DNA of 64,000 nt from Phalacrocorax aristotelis (Eukaryota; Chordata; Aves; Suliformes; Phalacrocoracidae): NCBI RefSeq assembly GCF_949628215.1, contig NC_134280.1, positions 8,071,795 to 8,135,794 of the forward strand, in the 5' to 3' direction. Both the position numbers and the translations under genes were made by a program. Positions 23,431-35,131 of this stretch are shown here, one piece after another. The notes beneath the pieces were generated by a model, which was not told the DNA's origin, did not search any database, and saw only the letters and a program-made list of their open reading frames with translations. The stretch's first letter is position 1, and the number at the start of each line of letters is the position of its first letter.

Positions 23431-26400
23431 GTAGTCTAACCAAAGTTTATACGTATGGAGTGTAACATGTGGGATCTGAAGAAGAGAAAGGACAACGTTA
23501 ACTTGAAATCTGGGCACTTGTCAAAAAGCAACCACAAAAAAAAAAGTTTAAAACAAACTCAAGAGTTATTTTGCACCTTTTGAAAAGCCTTGAGACTTGT
23601 TTTGGTTTTAATAGCTTTCCTAGTTTTAAGTGCTCTACTTTTGCAGAGTTTCTGTCAATATTGTTCTTATATTTTGTTCTACTGAAATAGGAGCTGTAAC
23701 TGGAATTTTTTTAGATGTTCTTTGCCTTTTTAGCATATTGAATTAATAAACTTACCTAAATAACTAAAAATAATTCAGATTTATGCATTCACATTTCCAA
23801 AAATTGTAACAGGAAGTATGTATAGGTATCTCAGTCAAACGAAACATGCTCTTTTTTTTCCTGATAGTTACTTCCTGTATTTCTGTATAATAATATTTTA
23901 ATGGCCAAAAATAACAACGTTTGTGTTGTTGGTCAGTGAATTATACTGCTTTTATGCAAATACTAATGTATTATTGCAGGTTGTGGAAGTGTTGTTGCTC
24001 TTCAGAGTGCAGATAGAGTAATGAAAGAAATCCATCAGTCATACAAATCTCTAGGAGGAAACAGGTAAGTAGTATTAACATTTAATCTGCAGTTGGGTAT
24101 GCAGAAATGGAGACAAAGTAGGTTGTAGTTTATGAGTAAGGAAAGATTTCTCTAGCGCCAGGTGTTATATTGTATGTTGCATAGTGTTTCGGTCTTCCCA
24201 ATGTCAATTATCAGCCATTGCTGAAGGCAGGATATTGCACTAGATGAACAAATTATTTGGTACAATATGAAAAAACATATGGTATATAGTTTTACATCAG
24301 CGTTTGTCTTAATTAAAACCAGACAATTATCTTGCAGACAGCTTTAAGATTGATTTAGATTATATTTTTGTACCTCTTTTCAGTCACAGTATTTGTCTTT
24401 TTCCATATTTGGATTTTTAATTCTTCAGAAACCAGGTGGCAGAAATCTGAGGCTTGTCCACACAGCCTCTATTCTTTCAGGCAGGCCATAGCATATTTTG
24501 TAAACAACAAAGGTACATCTGGTCTTCAGAATTCTTCTGACAACCTTTCCTGATGATTCATTAAAAATACATACTAGAAGCAAACAGTTTTTGTGAAGAA
24601 GGGGAAGGTGGGCAATATGTTTTTCCATTCCTACTTTTGCTCGGTTTACACTGTCATTCATTCTCACTTGTAGTCAGTCTCTGGCATCGCAGTCAGATGC
24701 TGCCAGGGAGAGCCACAACTCCCCAGAGGGACCAAGAAAGAAAACATAGTTAGGCATCATGTGATCATGTGATCTTGCAAACTTCTTGTTCACGTTATTC
24801 TCCAGTCTTGTGGTTATTTGAACTGAGTAGGCTCCTTCCACTTGTTTTCACACTGTATCTTGTGGTTTTGGTTTTGCCTTTTAGCCAAATAGCAGCAACA
24901 CCCAGACTGTGGCCAGATCAACAAGTGGCATGTTTTCCAACTGAAAATCAGTTAGCATTACAGATGAGACATCACACTTCTCTACCTTTCTTCCTGAAAA
25001 GAGAGAACGTAGGGTGTGGCTTTGACTTCAGCTTTCTGCTACAGGCCTCGTGCCCAGAATCCAACATTTCAAAATCATTTATGGATTTAGATGCTTTTCA
25101 GATAATAAGAGCACAAATACAACAAAGTAAGTCACAAGTTTTAAGTAAAGTTATATATTGCTATAAAATTAGAAGGCAAAGCCTTAGAAGTCCTTTTTCT
25201 TTAAACGTTGTCTTTATGTCTGACTTCTTCACATAAAGTAGACCAGCCATGTTGACCCCTTTCTTTAACTATAGAATCGTAGAATCATAGAATCATTAAT
25301 TAGGTATGTGTGTATGTGTATTTGCAGAATGAAGGGAATAAAGGGAAGCAATGACAGACTTCACCATTCCTGTTGCTCTGTATAACGAACATGAGCCCGC
25401 AAAACATAAAGTGTAATTCTCTGTAGCTGAAGTGGGGCCACGGTGGCATCGCTTTCATTTTTCTTCATACTGGCAATATTAATTAGCCACATATTGAGGT
25501 CAGCAAACATCTGAAACTGAGGAGAAATAGTTGCTTAAATTATTAGAATAAAAGTATTTTAAGATTATAATATTTTGTAGTTTTCTATAGAAAATGGAAT
25601 TGAAAAGTTCAATATCACAATTAAATTTCAACTTACAACTTTTTCCTCAGTCTGCAGAACCCTACAGTTTGAAATTAATTTGTAAATGAAAATAGTAGTC
25701 TGTTCAAGAACACCAAATTAATATCTCATTTGTTTTGATTTTTAAGGGCTAAATATAACAATGCTAAAAGCCAGGAACAAGAGATCTGAGGTAAGGTGGT
25801 ATTATGTGTAAAACTGAACACCATTAAAAGTATTATATATTTTCCAAACTTTAAAAGTAACAATACAGAAGAAGTGTAGGTAGTTTCCTCTGCTTAATCT
25901 TCAGTTTTTTTGATGAACATGAAGTATTTTTACAGATCTTTTATATACATATGTGTGTGTGCGTGTCTCTGTCCGCAAATCTTCAGATGTATATCAACAA
26001 TTTGCCAGTAAGGTGTTACATCAGGGGTTTTGGGGGGTAAAGGGTTGGAAGTTTAAAAAGATAGAAAACCTTTAAAAATAGAAGTATGTAAGTTAATTTA
26101 AAGTTTGTGCATCTTATGTGTTAACAAGTTAGATGTCTAGTTTTGCCTAATCTAAAAAAACCTAATAATTTTCTTTTATTGAGTAGTAATTTAAAATTGA
26201 AACTGAATTGAGGAACAGTCTTGACATTAGATGGCTGTTGAAATTTAATGTGTTAGTAAATAAAATATAAGGACTTAGGATTAAACACGACATGAAATTT
26301 TGTGATGAGTGTAAACAGAATTCCTGACAAAACTTTGTACTTACAAACAAGCTAGCGATTTTACATGTACCAGTGCTTTACACTACATGAGCCTTAAAAG

Positions 26401-29400
26401 TCAGAAAAGATCAAATATACTGTATTTAGAAAAAGGAATATTTTGTATTTATGGATATTAATTAATAGCCCTTTTTACAAAGGACTTGACTCATGGAGTC
26501 AGCTGTATGCTTTAGTGCCCCACTACAGATGACAACAGTGTTCACAGGAAAAAAGTAAAGAAAAGTATAGAAGTAAGAGCAAGAGTTCTGACAGAAGATC
26601 ATAAAAAGGGCTATGGAAAATATATTTCAAATGGAGGAAATGTTTAAGAAAAATAATTTAGCTGACCTCAGTGTGATTTAATACAGCTTTTTCACATCTT
26701 AGGCTTTGATGATTTCTAGAGGCATATCATTTAGGATAAACTGAGCATTCATACTAAAGCCAGGAAGATTGGACAAAGCCTTCAGAACCGCAAATTTCAA
26801 GACAGCACACATTGCTTTTCCTGGCTCGTTCAAACCTCAGTTTGCCCTTGGAATGCAAGCAAAAATTTCCTGCAGATTGCAAACTGATGTTGAATATAAA
26901 CATGCAAATGAATACTCAGAGCATATGACTGTGTGATTATTTCAAATGCATTCATTTGCATAAAAATGTACAGTATATTCAAGCTTATTTTTTCTTCCAT
27001 TTCCTATAAAATACAGAACTACTATTTTCAGAAAATTATTCTCACTCTTCATCTGAATAATCACAACAAAGTACTCAAATTCTCAGATCTGTTCTCTTTC
27101 AAAGACATACAGTACCTTTCAACTAATGGGATGGGAAGAGAAGGAAGAAGGGAGGAAAAATAAAATACATCCTCCACACAACTGACGTGTTACCTGCCAT
27201 ATGAAAATGGCCTTTGGGTAGTGCCGTGGTTTAACTATCCCTTTAACTTTACTGCAGGTGAAGTGCAGACTGTGCTATCTTCCAATGTACTTAAAACTCT
27301 GTGAGGTAAACCTGTGGCCCATATAACATGGTTTATGGAATTTCATAAGATTACACCAAATATATGGAAGACCTATAAGTTTGGATTTATAATAATGTCT
27401 TTTAAAACCTATAAGTAACTTGTAAGAATTGTTTCCTCTGTGGATAAAATAGCATTCTGTTACAATATTCTAGCTTTTGGTTTTTACAAATTGCTTACAT
27501 GAGATCTAGTTCCATTGGGAATATAATGACTGGTGTCAGCACACTTTGGAGGATTACATAAAAAGGCTGTAAATATCAGCATAAGAGCACACAGTGAGAA
27601 AGAAACTTTGGCACATGAAGCCACTGACCAGCCTTTGAATTCCTGTAGCAAACATGCTATGTGGCATAAGACATACTTAATAACTGACAAGATGATTCTT
27701 ATATGTGGACAAAGCTTATTACTTTTAAATCATGGAGAATGACTTGTGCCTCACAGCAAGGGATCCCACTTTCTGTACTATGAAATACTTAGAAATAATT
27801 CTGGGTGTGAGACAATTCATGTATTTTCTCAGGGTTTGGATATTAGATTTCATATTAGGTTAAATATGGGCATATATAAAAGAATAATCCTTTTCTGATT
27901 TTATTTTCTTAGTCTACTTGGTTCTTAGTGATTAGATTTTACCTGTACCTGTTGTGTAGCACATTATTAATGGTTTTTATGGAAATTACAGTTTCATTTG
28001 CCACCAGTGACATTTCAGCCTGTAAGAACAATTCATCTCGCTCCTCTAGAGGATAATATTGTCAATGAAAGCACCAACATCAGAAGTATTTTGAACATTA
28101 TGAACTCTCTTCCTCAGCCTATAAAACCGGTGACTATATTTTATCAGTATCGGTTAGACAATCTATTAAAAAGGCACACCAAAAAGTCATCAGACATGAT
28201 TGTGGCTACTATTTCTGATAAGTTCACTCCAGTGAAAGACCTGTACTACTTCAGCATGAGTAACTATTATAAGTACCCTAGCAACAAGAAAGAAGACATT
28301 CAAAGCAATTTAAAGCGGAGGGAAGCTGATGTAGCCACCAGTACTGAAAAGAATGAGCAGACAAAGCATCAGTTTTCAGTGGCTTGTAATAATGTAGATC
28401 TTACGACCCAAGCCAGTTTCTATGATGATAGTCAGCCCTGCTTGAGCTCAAGTAATGCTATGATAAACTGTGGAATATTTACATCTCAGACAACATTTAC
28501 AGTGTCAAGCAACAGAGATGCCTTGAGAGCTGGCAATAAGGAAAAAAGAGCGGAGAATTCCTGTAGAACTGGTCTAGTAGAAGGAAATGTTACAGAGATG
28601 ACACTGGATTATAGGGCACATGAAGATGCTGAGAGTGCAAACTTTGTGCTTCACAATCATGATTTAGATTCTTCCGGTAAAAACGAAGTGATAAAGGTCT
28701 ACCATGCCTTAGAAGATAATTCTGTAGCTGCAGTAATTCCCAGAGCAGAAGTGCAAGGTCCTGCTGGAAAACAGACAGAAAATAATGTTTGTCACTTTGA
28801 ATCTGAAATGGAAAAAGAAGCAATGTCAGAAGCAACGTCAAAAGACCAAAGTAAGCTTGTATCTGTTGTTCATGTTACATTCTCTGAACAAGAACCAGCT
28901 ACAGAACCACACATTGCTAAACAACCTGCTGCAAAAAAGTGTCTCATTCGTAGCCTGTCTCCTCATGTTACTCAGAGCTTCAATGTTCTTGCTCACGAGG
29001 AAAATGACAAAAGCAAAATAAAGATGAAGAGAAATAAGTACTCATCAAAATCTAAAATGAGTAGCAAGGTAAAAGTATCTGAAGACTTAATAATTTCTGA
29101 TGAGATTTCCATAAAATGTAATGCCAAGAGTCAGATTTTTCCATCTTTGGAATTGCCAAAAGTGGAATCTGAGGCTTCCCTGAAGTGTCAGAAAAAGACC
29201 CCTCAAGCAGACAAATACCATTTTGCTCAGAGTGCTCAGAAACCTAAAAAGCAAAGTTCTTCCTGCAGTTGCAAAAATTCAGTTGTCTTAAAGAAACCTG
29301 TTACTCCACTTTCTCTACCACGTGCACAGTCTGCTTCAGATTTTGTGGATCTGAAATACAGTGACATGTTCAAGCAAATAAATTCAAATGACAAAGGCCC

Positions 29401-32400
29401 AGGTATTTATGAAATGTTTGGAACTCCTGTCTATTCCCACACACGTGAGCTTGGTCAGCGTGAGAACAGTTTTTATAGAGATGTTTGTTCTGCTCCATCT
29501 GGGAGATGTACTGCTAGCACCTGCAGATCTACCTGCAGTAAAAGGAGAGAGAGCAGCCGAGTAAGAAATACTCCAAAGAGGACATATTCTAAGCCAAAGA
29601 AGACCACACCTGGCACTAAACAAAAGCAGAAAGGTTTCATTCCAGAGGACAGAAGTACTGAGTTGAGTGACAGCAATACAGAGCAAGGTAATGGAGTAAC
29701 TTCTGATTCAGATTGTCAGACCAGCACTTCAAGGAGCATGACATTGTTTCATGAAGACACAGATCAGCAGCTTACATTTTTAGAAAAGCTTTCGCAATCA
29801 ACTAAGCAAAATAAATTTTTTTCAAATTCAAACTTATCAACTATTAAAGAAGTTTCTTTGGAGCAGTCTTCAGACAGTCAGGCTATATCCAAGCATCAGA
29901 GAGCTGATACCTGTAGCCAGAATCTTCTTCAGTTCAGTGATAAAGACTACACAGAATGTGTTGCTCTAAGTAGCAGTCTGCTAACAACAGACCAGAACAT
30001 TTGCGTACCCCAGTGTGGGGTGGATACGGATAGCTGCAAAGGCCTGGAATCGGACCAGGCCTCCTTCAAGTCTATAAATAAATGTGAAGCATTGCCCTTT
30101 TCAGATGGACTGGAGTGTCAGTCCCCTACAAAAAAATTAAATCACAGCTGGGCATACACACCTCAGAACAGTGGTTTGGCAAATGAACTCACTCAGCCTT
30201 CAGGGATTCAGGCAAAAAATGTTACAGGCCCCAGCTTCCAGACAAGCCAAAACATTTTGTCCTGGCCTGATAATAAGAATGTGACTGATGAGTTGCTTTG
30301 TTGTCTGGCCGAAGAATTGCTAATGCTTGAAGACAAAGACATCAACTCTTCAAGAACAAAAAATACAGGTTCTAAAATGCAAAATACACATACTAAAGAA
30401 GAAGAAAATATAAGGAATGGAGATGGAGCAATAGTAAATAGTGCTGTAGAGAAGGTAACAGTCATTTCTTGTAACTTGCTAGCTCATTTGAGTGATGCTT
30501 CAACACAAGTTTGGATGAAAGATAGGAAATATGTGCTCATTAATGATCAAGTCTCTTTTCTGATTCTTCTGGTGCTCAGCTGAGGATACCCATGTTAGAG
30601 GCCACATGTCAGGACACGAGCCAAACCGTATTAAGGCATGACAGGAATAGCTATCAAGGCTTGTATGATGGGTCAAGATAAATTGAGAGATTGTACTGAA
30701 TAAAAAGGAGAGCCTATTTTAACTGAAAAGCATGTATAAAAAGGTGCTGGGGCAAGGCAAAAGCTCTTGAGATCTTGAGACCTAAGGAATATGAAAAGAC
30801 ACCACAAATGGTTCTTGTATATCCAAATGGGCAACTTCCTTGAATCTCTGAGTGCAATCAGATACTTTTCTAGGTATGAATTACGAGTATTGGCTTATCA
30901 GACAGACTTAAGGCTGTTTAATTAATGTTTAATCAAAACTTCAAGCTCAGAAGGCTTAGATTCTGGCCCCCAGCTCAGCAAAGAACCTTCACCTACTAAG
31001 GTGCTTATCTACCACTGCTGCTTCTCCTTGGCCCTGTTAGCTTTTTGTCTATTTAAGTTACAAATTTAGAAAGAAATTTCTTTCAGTACATGCTGATATA
31101 CTTCCTTATGCTTCTGCAGACACAGGTGCCAGTTATACCTCCATTCTCACTTCTCCTAGGGAGATCTATAGCTAGATGAAGTAATGACGACCGTCTTTCT
31201 GAAGCAGTCTCTTCTTCTTGGGAAGTCATGGCCAAATTGTTTTCATCAGACTAGGGTTACATATATTACGTAGAGCAAGATGATAGCCATATTCACCCTT
31301 CAGCTTAGCAAACTGCACCTACGTGACAAAAAAACCTGTAGTAAGCAGGAGTATATCCTGCTATTTTAAGTGCTCCCTCTGTCTGTCTTCCTGTCAATGG
31401 AAAAAGATGGCATGCTATAATCTTGTGGTTATGCACTGTTGTGATATAGACTTGAAAATATTTACATAGTCTTATTTAGTATAGCAATTGTATTGATGAA
31501 CTGGGCAATGAGTGAGTATATATATGAATCTATAGAAAAGAGTCACGTTAGGTAAAAATTACTCTTTATTAAAAAATGTAAGGATAATACAAAGCCTTTC
31601 TTTTCCTCCCTGCTTTCTCCCCACACTGACCATTACCTTTCAAGAAGAGTTACAGTAAAGCATTTTTGGCATCAAATGAAGAAAGTGACCTGCTAAACTT
31701 TGAGGAATCTGCTAAGTTACCAGGAAGCAGTTTAACTAACAAAGACACTATTACATGGACAAGAGGTGAAGTCCTTGGAAAGGGAGCCTATGGCACGGTA
31801 AGTTGATGTCTGAAAATATTAAGAGATGTGCTTATTATCTTTGAGATGTACATCTTTGATATACATCTTACGGTATATCTTACCATATAACTGACTGTTG
31901 TCCTATCCAACAAGTAACAACTATTTTGGATTATACAATGAGACATGAAATATGGCAAATGCAAAGATACTATTTAAAATAAGTAAATATTCAGGTTTGT
32001 TTCATGTTGCATTTTAATAAATGCTAGTTTCATTGTAGGTATACTGTGGTCTGACAAGCCAGGGACAATTAATAGCTGTAAAACAGGTTGTTTTGGACAC
32101 GTCAGATCAACTCACTACAGAAAAGGAGTATCAGAAGTTTCATGAGGAAGTTGATCTTTTGAAGACATTGAAGCACGTAAATATTGTGACTTATTTAGGA
32201 ACTTGTCTGGAAGACAACATTTTAAGCATTTTCATGGAGTTTGTTCCTGGTGGCTCCATTTCTAGTATTATTAATCGTTTTGGTCCATTGCCAGAAATTG
32301 TCCTTTGTAAATATACAAAACAAATTCTACAAGGGGTTGCATATTTACATGACAATTGTGTAGTGCATAGAGATATCAAAGGCAATAATGTAATGCTGAT

Positions 32401-34377
32401 GCCCAATGGTATAGTAAAGCTGATCGACTTTGGCTGTGCCAGGCGTTTAGCTTGGGTGAGCCTCAGTGGCACACACAGCGAGATGCTCAAGTCTGTGCAT
32501 GGGACTCCATACTGGATGGCACCAGAAGTTATAAATGAATCTGGATATGGAAGAAAATCAGACATCTGGAGCATTGGCTGCACCGTATTTGAGATGGCAA
32601 CAGGAAAACCGCCCCTGGCTTCCATGAATAGGATAGCAGCCATGTTCTATATTGGGGCCCACAGAGGACTGATGCCTTCCCTGCCCGATCGATTCTCCAG
32701 CACTGCAGTGGATTTTGTGCATGCATGCTTAACCAGGTATGTAGATTTTGAACTGAAAAATGGAAGGCAAAATGCAGATAGTTTCTCTGTAGAGGTTGTT
32801 GATGGGAGCTTAGGTTACCTCTTATATGGTACATATGACTGTGCAGAAAAACTGTATTGTAAATGTATAGGTTTTTCAAAATTTCAGGAAAGCCTTTAAA
32901 TAATAGTATGCATAAAAGAGCTTCACTTTGTATAATGGTACAAAATCCCCCTCTCAAATCTTCTTTTTTGTTGGCCTTGCACTCATAATTTTCTTTCCCT
33001 CTAATTTCATGCAGAAACATGGCACCACTGAGTTTTAGACAAAATGTTTGGTAAATTTCTTTGACGTGCCTTGCTCTTCCAATATCCCATTGGCGCAGCC
33101 TGGCCTGTGCCAGGCAAGTTGTTTTGAGGACGATATTCTAAATGAAAGAGCTTTCACTTAATTCTTATCTTCCGCACTAGAAAAATCTGTTGTTGCTGCC
33201 AGTCCAGGAAATGCATGTTTATTTGAAACACAAAGTTCTCTATATTTACAAAAAGCCACTAGCATTGACACATGATAAGAATTATTTTTGTAGTGTTTGT
33301 TTTGTTTTAAATATCAGCTTTGTTCAAGATGTTTAAATGGACTGTTAATTTCAAGAGCTAAGTTCCTGACTGCTGTGAGTAGTCTTTATAAAATGAAGAG
33401 CAGCCTTTTACATATCTCCAAAGACCAGATTTGAGTGCTAGAGAGGAGCATGCTATTTAATGGGTATGGCAGTGGCCTTGGGGGCAGGGAGCCTGATTTC
33501 CAGTCCCTGGACTAGAATTGTTACAGTATGGTTATGGTTCCTGTGGACCATAGAACAATAACAAAAAAAATTGTGGACTGTATATAGAGACGTATATTCA
33601 GAGTGAACAGCGTTTAAAAGGTAGAAGGAACTGTTAGGCAGGAAGAAACATACAGATACAATATTTAGCTTTTCAAAAGTCAGAATGCACCCGCGGTGGC
33701 AAAGATCTAATGTGTGATCTCACCATGTCCTAAACATAAATGCCTCCCTCATCCCATCTTCCCCATTAGTTTATTATTTAAGAAATTGGTGTGCTTTCCT
33801 CCTTCCCATCTTTTTCTCCAAATTGAGGGTCGAAAAAGCTGAAAGCCCTTGGCTTTAGCAATCCAATATTGTAATTACAGTACTGTAATTCCAAATGGGC
33901 TCCTTAACATGAATGATGATGATTGGAGATGACAGAACATACTGATTGACATGGGATCAAACAAATAATTGTCACCCTCCTTAGATATGTTTTTGGTGCA
34001 CCCGAAACAGCTATATTAGCAGAATTATTCGAAGTTTTGGAAGGAATTTAGAGGAAGGAAGAGTGATTTCTGTAATAATAAAATATTTTGGTTTTATAAT
34101 TCATAAATTCTAACAGTTCCATTTCAGTTTTCCCCATAAATCCTGCTTTCCTTTCTACCAGCTTTACCAAAACAACCTAAAAATGAGTAATGACTGGAGA
34201 AATGAGGGGGAGGAAAAAAAAAGCTAAGTTTGCATTTAGATTTTACAAAGAATTACATCACAGGCATGCATGTTCATTGTATGTACTGATTTTTCAAACC
34301 CTCAATGCAGAGACCAACATGAACGCCCTTCTGCTCTGCAGTTGCTGGACCATCCCTTTGTGAAAGGAAGACAGTGA
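23391..34377 (+). CDS. MAP3K19: MAP3K19 (YSK4), mitogen-activated protein kinase kinase kinase 19
   Basis: A STE-group serine/threonine MAP3K with a long, poorly conserved N-terminal region and a C-terminal kinase domain. Eight coding exons join with matching phases: 23391-23430, 23980-24064, 24885-25126, 25747-25790, 27992-30454, 31645-31797, 32039-32736 and 34311-34377. They give 1263 residues (human about 1328). The kinase domain is intact, with glycine loop GKGAYGTV (1003-1010), ATP-binding Lys1024 in LIAVKQV, HRDIKGNN (catalytic Asp1121), DFG (Asp1139) and APE (1171-1173). Orthology is firm from residue ~80 onward (SNISKS, LKYSDMF, GPGIYEMFGTPVY and the kinase). The first exons are weaker matches and the true start may lie upstream. 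The gene is divergent from RAB3GAP1 and convergent with CCNT2, as in human. Confidence 0.93.
23980..24064 (+). CDS. MAP3K19: MAP3K19 coding exon 2
   Basis: Encodes CGSVVALQSADRVMKEIHQS then YKSLGGN, with two bases taken up by exon 1's open codon and two left over. Acceptor TTGCAG, donor GTAAGT. Similarity to the human N-terminus is weak (ALQS against ILQS). The support is mainly strong splice sites and perfect phase fit on both sides. Confidence 0.7.
24885..25126 (+). CDS. MAP3K19: MAP3K19 coding exon 3
   Basis: Residues 42-123, from QIAATPRLWPDQQVACFPTE to IIRAQIQQ. The middle contains SFLLQASCPESNISKS, which lines up with the human GFLLPRSCLELNISKS. Acceptor CTTTTAG, donor GTAAGT, ending in phase 1. 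Confidence 0.85.
25272..25300 (-). repeat. CR1-like 3' terminal octamer repeats
   Basis: Three near-copies of the octamer TAGAATC(G/A) occur in a row (ATAGAATCGTAGAATCATAG and onward). This resembles the ATTCTATG-type repeats at the 3' end of avian CR1 elements in reverse orientation. No adjoining CR1 body is recognisable, so it is a severely truncated copy or a chance microsatellite. Confidence 0.5.
25747..25790 (+). CDS. MAP3K19: MAP3K19 coding exon 4 (44 bp)
   Basis: A tiny exon encoding LNITMLKARNKRSE after completing an Arg codon. Acceptor TTTTTAAG, donor GTAAGG. Only this frame connects exon 3 (phase 1) with the large exon 5 (phase 0); the other frames meet stops. Confidence 0.75.
27992..30454 (+). 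CDS. MAP3K19: MAP3K19 large coding exon 5
   Basis: This 2463-bp exon (821 codons, residues 138-958) starts FHLPPVTFQPVRTIHLAP after ATTACAG and ends SAVEK at an AAG/GTAACA donor. Most of it is Ser/Lys/Asn-rich, probably disordered, and poorly conserved. Conserved islands are IYEMFGTPVYSHTREL, LKYSDMFKQINSNDKGP, CSAPSGR and ELLCCLAEELLMLEDKD. The frame stays open past the donor to a TGA at 30581-30583, so the 3' boundary is inferred from phase and splice consensus. Confidence 0.9.
30455..31644 (+). other. MAP3K19: MAP3K19 intron 5
   Basis: This intron carries a 43-codon in-frame continuation of exon 5, a TGA at 30581-30583 and a canonical AATAAA at 30699-30704. The rest is AT-rich sequence ending in a strong pyrimidine tract before exon 6. 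Confidence 0.7.
31645..31797 (+). CDS. MAP3K19: MAP3K19 coding exon 6 (start of kinase domain)
   Basis: Residues 959-1009. It begins KSYSKAFLASNEES (human EKFLISNEKK) and ends TWTRGEVLGKGAYGT, the glycine-rich loop. The acceptor TTTCAAG follows a long pyrimidine tract; the donor is GTAAGT. Phase 0 at both ends. Confidence 0.9.
32039..32736 (+). CDS. MAP3K19: MAP3K19 coding exon 7 (bulk of kinase domain)
   Basis: Residues 1010-1242. It contains VYCGLTSQGQLIAVKQV, MEFVPGGSISSIINRFGPLP, VVHRDIKGNNVMLMP, LIDFGCARRL, HGTPYWMAPEVINESGYGRK and SDIWSIGCTVFEMATGKPPL, all near-identical to mammalian MAP3K19. Acceptor TTGTAG, donor GTATGT, ending in phase 2. The frame runs on to 32899 in the following intron, but exon 8 supplies the conserved C-terminus. 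Confidence 0.96.
32737..34310 (+). other. MAP3K19: MAP3K19 intron 7
   Basis: An intron of 1574 bp. An AT-rich sequence with no recognisable repeat or gene. The reading frame from exon 7 extends 54 codons into it before TAA at 32897-32899. Confidence 0.7.
34311..34377 (+). CDS. MAP3K19: MAP3K19 last coding exon
   Basis: Residues 1242-1263, completing an Arg codon then DQHERPSALQLLDHPFVKGR Q stop (TGA 34375-34377). It matches kinase subdomain XI of the family (DQHERPSALQLLKH in human). Acceptor AATGCAG. Confidence 0.95.
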
Positions 34378-34531
34378 ATTTTGCAAAACTCTTGCCAAAT
34401 GAATATGCATTTTCCATATAAAAAATGTCCACTTGTGGAAAAAAGATCAGAAGGAACTGGACTTAAAAGTGACAGCAGAAATCACTAGAGAGCAATTGTG
34501 TACAAGGAGTCTATTATTGGAGAGCAGTACG

Positions 34532-34537
34532 ATTAAA
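34532..34537 (+). terminator. MAP3K19: Candidate MAP3K19 poly(A) signal (ATTAAA)
   Basis: ATTAAA lies 155 bases after the stop codon and is followed within 10-35 bases by a T- and TG-rich stretch, as expected for a cleavage site. An alternative AATAAA lies at 35820-35825. Neither is proven. Confidence 0.4.
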
Positions 34538-35131
34538 GTAACATTTTTTGCAATGGCTGTGCTCATTGGAGCGGGCATTCCTCCACTGTGAACACAGGGC
34601 TGCGTTTTGTTGCATTTGGAGAGACTTCAAGAGAAAAAACCCACACATCACCATCACGGGTATGTGACAGGCAAGGTAAGTTGGAATGCCAGTTTGTCTG
34701 TAAACCTATGGAACACGTGCTGCCGGCAGAAAGCGCTGCAGATGCTGAAAGCTCTCTGAAAGCTCTGCAGGAAGCTCTACACAAATTTGTAGATGAGTCA
34801 TGAAGTGTGCCTGTGATGATCCCACAGGAACCCCAAACCGTAGAACTCTATGGGCATAGCATGTACTGAAGCTTTTATTTAGCTAGATGGGGCCTTTCAT
34901 TTTTAGCTGGTGAAAAAAAAAATAGCTAGTTTTTTCTTACATATGTCAGGCCTTTGTTACTGAGGTACCGTATCGCTATGAGGTACTGCAGTGATACTGC
35001 CAAGAGATACCTGGCTGTACACGTGCGTCTCTACTAAGCTTGCATCAAGATAATTTCCTAGTCTGTCCAGAATTACGAATCTAAACTTTGTGACTTTTCT
35101 CAATGAAGTAGTGCATTTTATGGACAGTTTT

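Larger units (their letters stand above)
23431..27991 (+). other. MAP3K19: MAP3K19 introns 1-4
   Basis: AT-rich introns of 549, 820, 620 and 2201 bp. A CR1-like octamer remnant lies at about 25,272. I recognise nothing else: no RNA gene and no additional in-phase exon. Confidence 0.65.

Noticed and set aside
32737-32899. Read-through of MAP3K19 exon 7 as an alternative C-terminus
   Set aside because: The donor GTATGT is good and exon 8 restores the conserved DQHERPSALQLL end; the intronic extension has no resemblance to kinase subdomain XI.
34588-34803. A 71-codon open frame just after the MAP3K19 stop codon
   Set aside because: It is not preceded by a plausible acceptor in the kinase frame and resembles no family I know; most likely 3' UTR.
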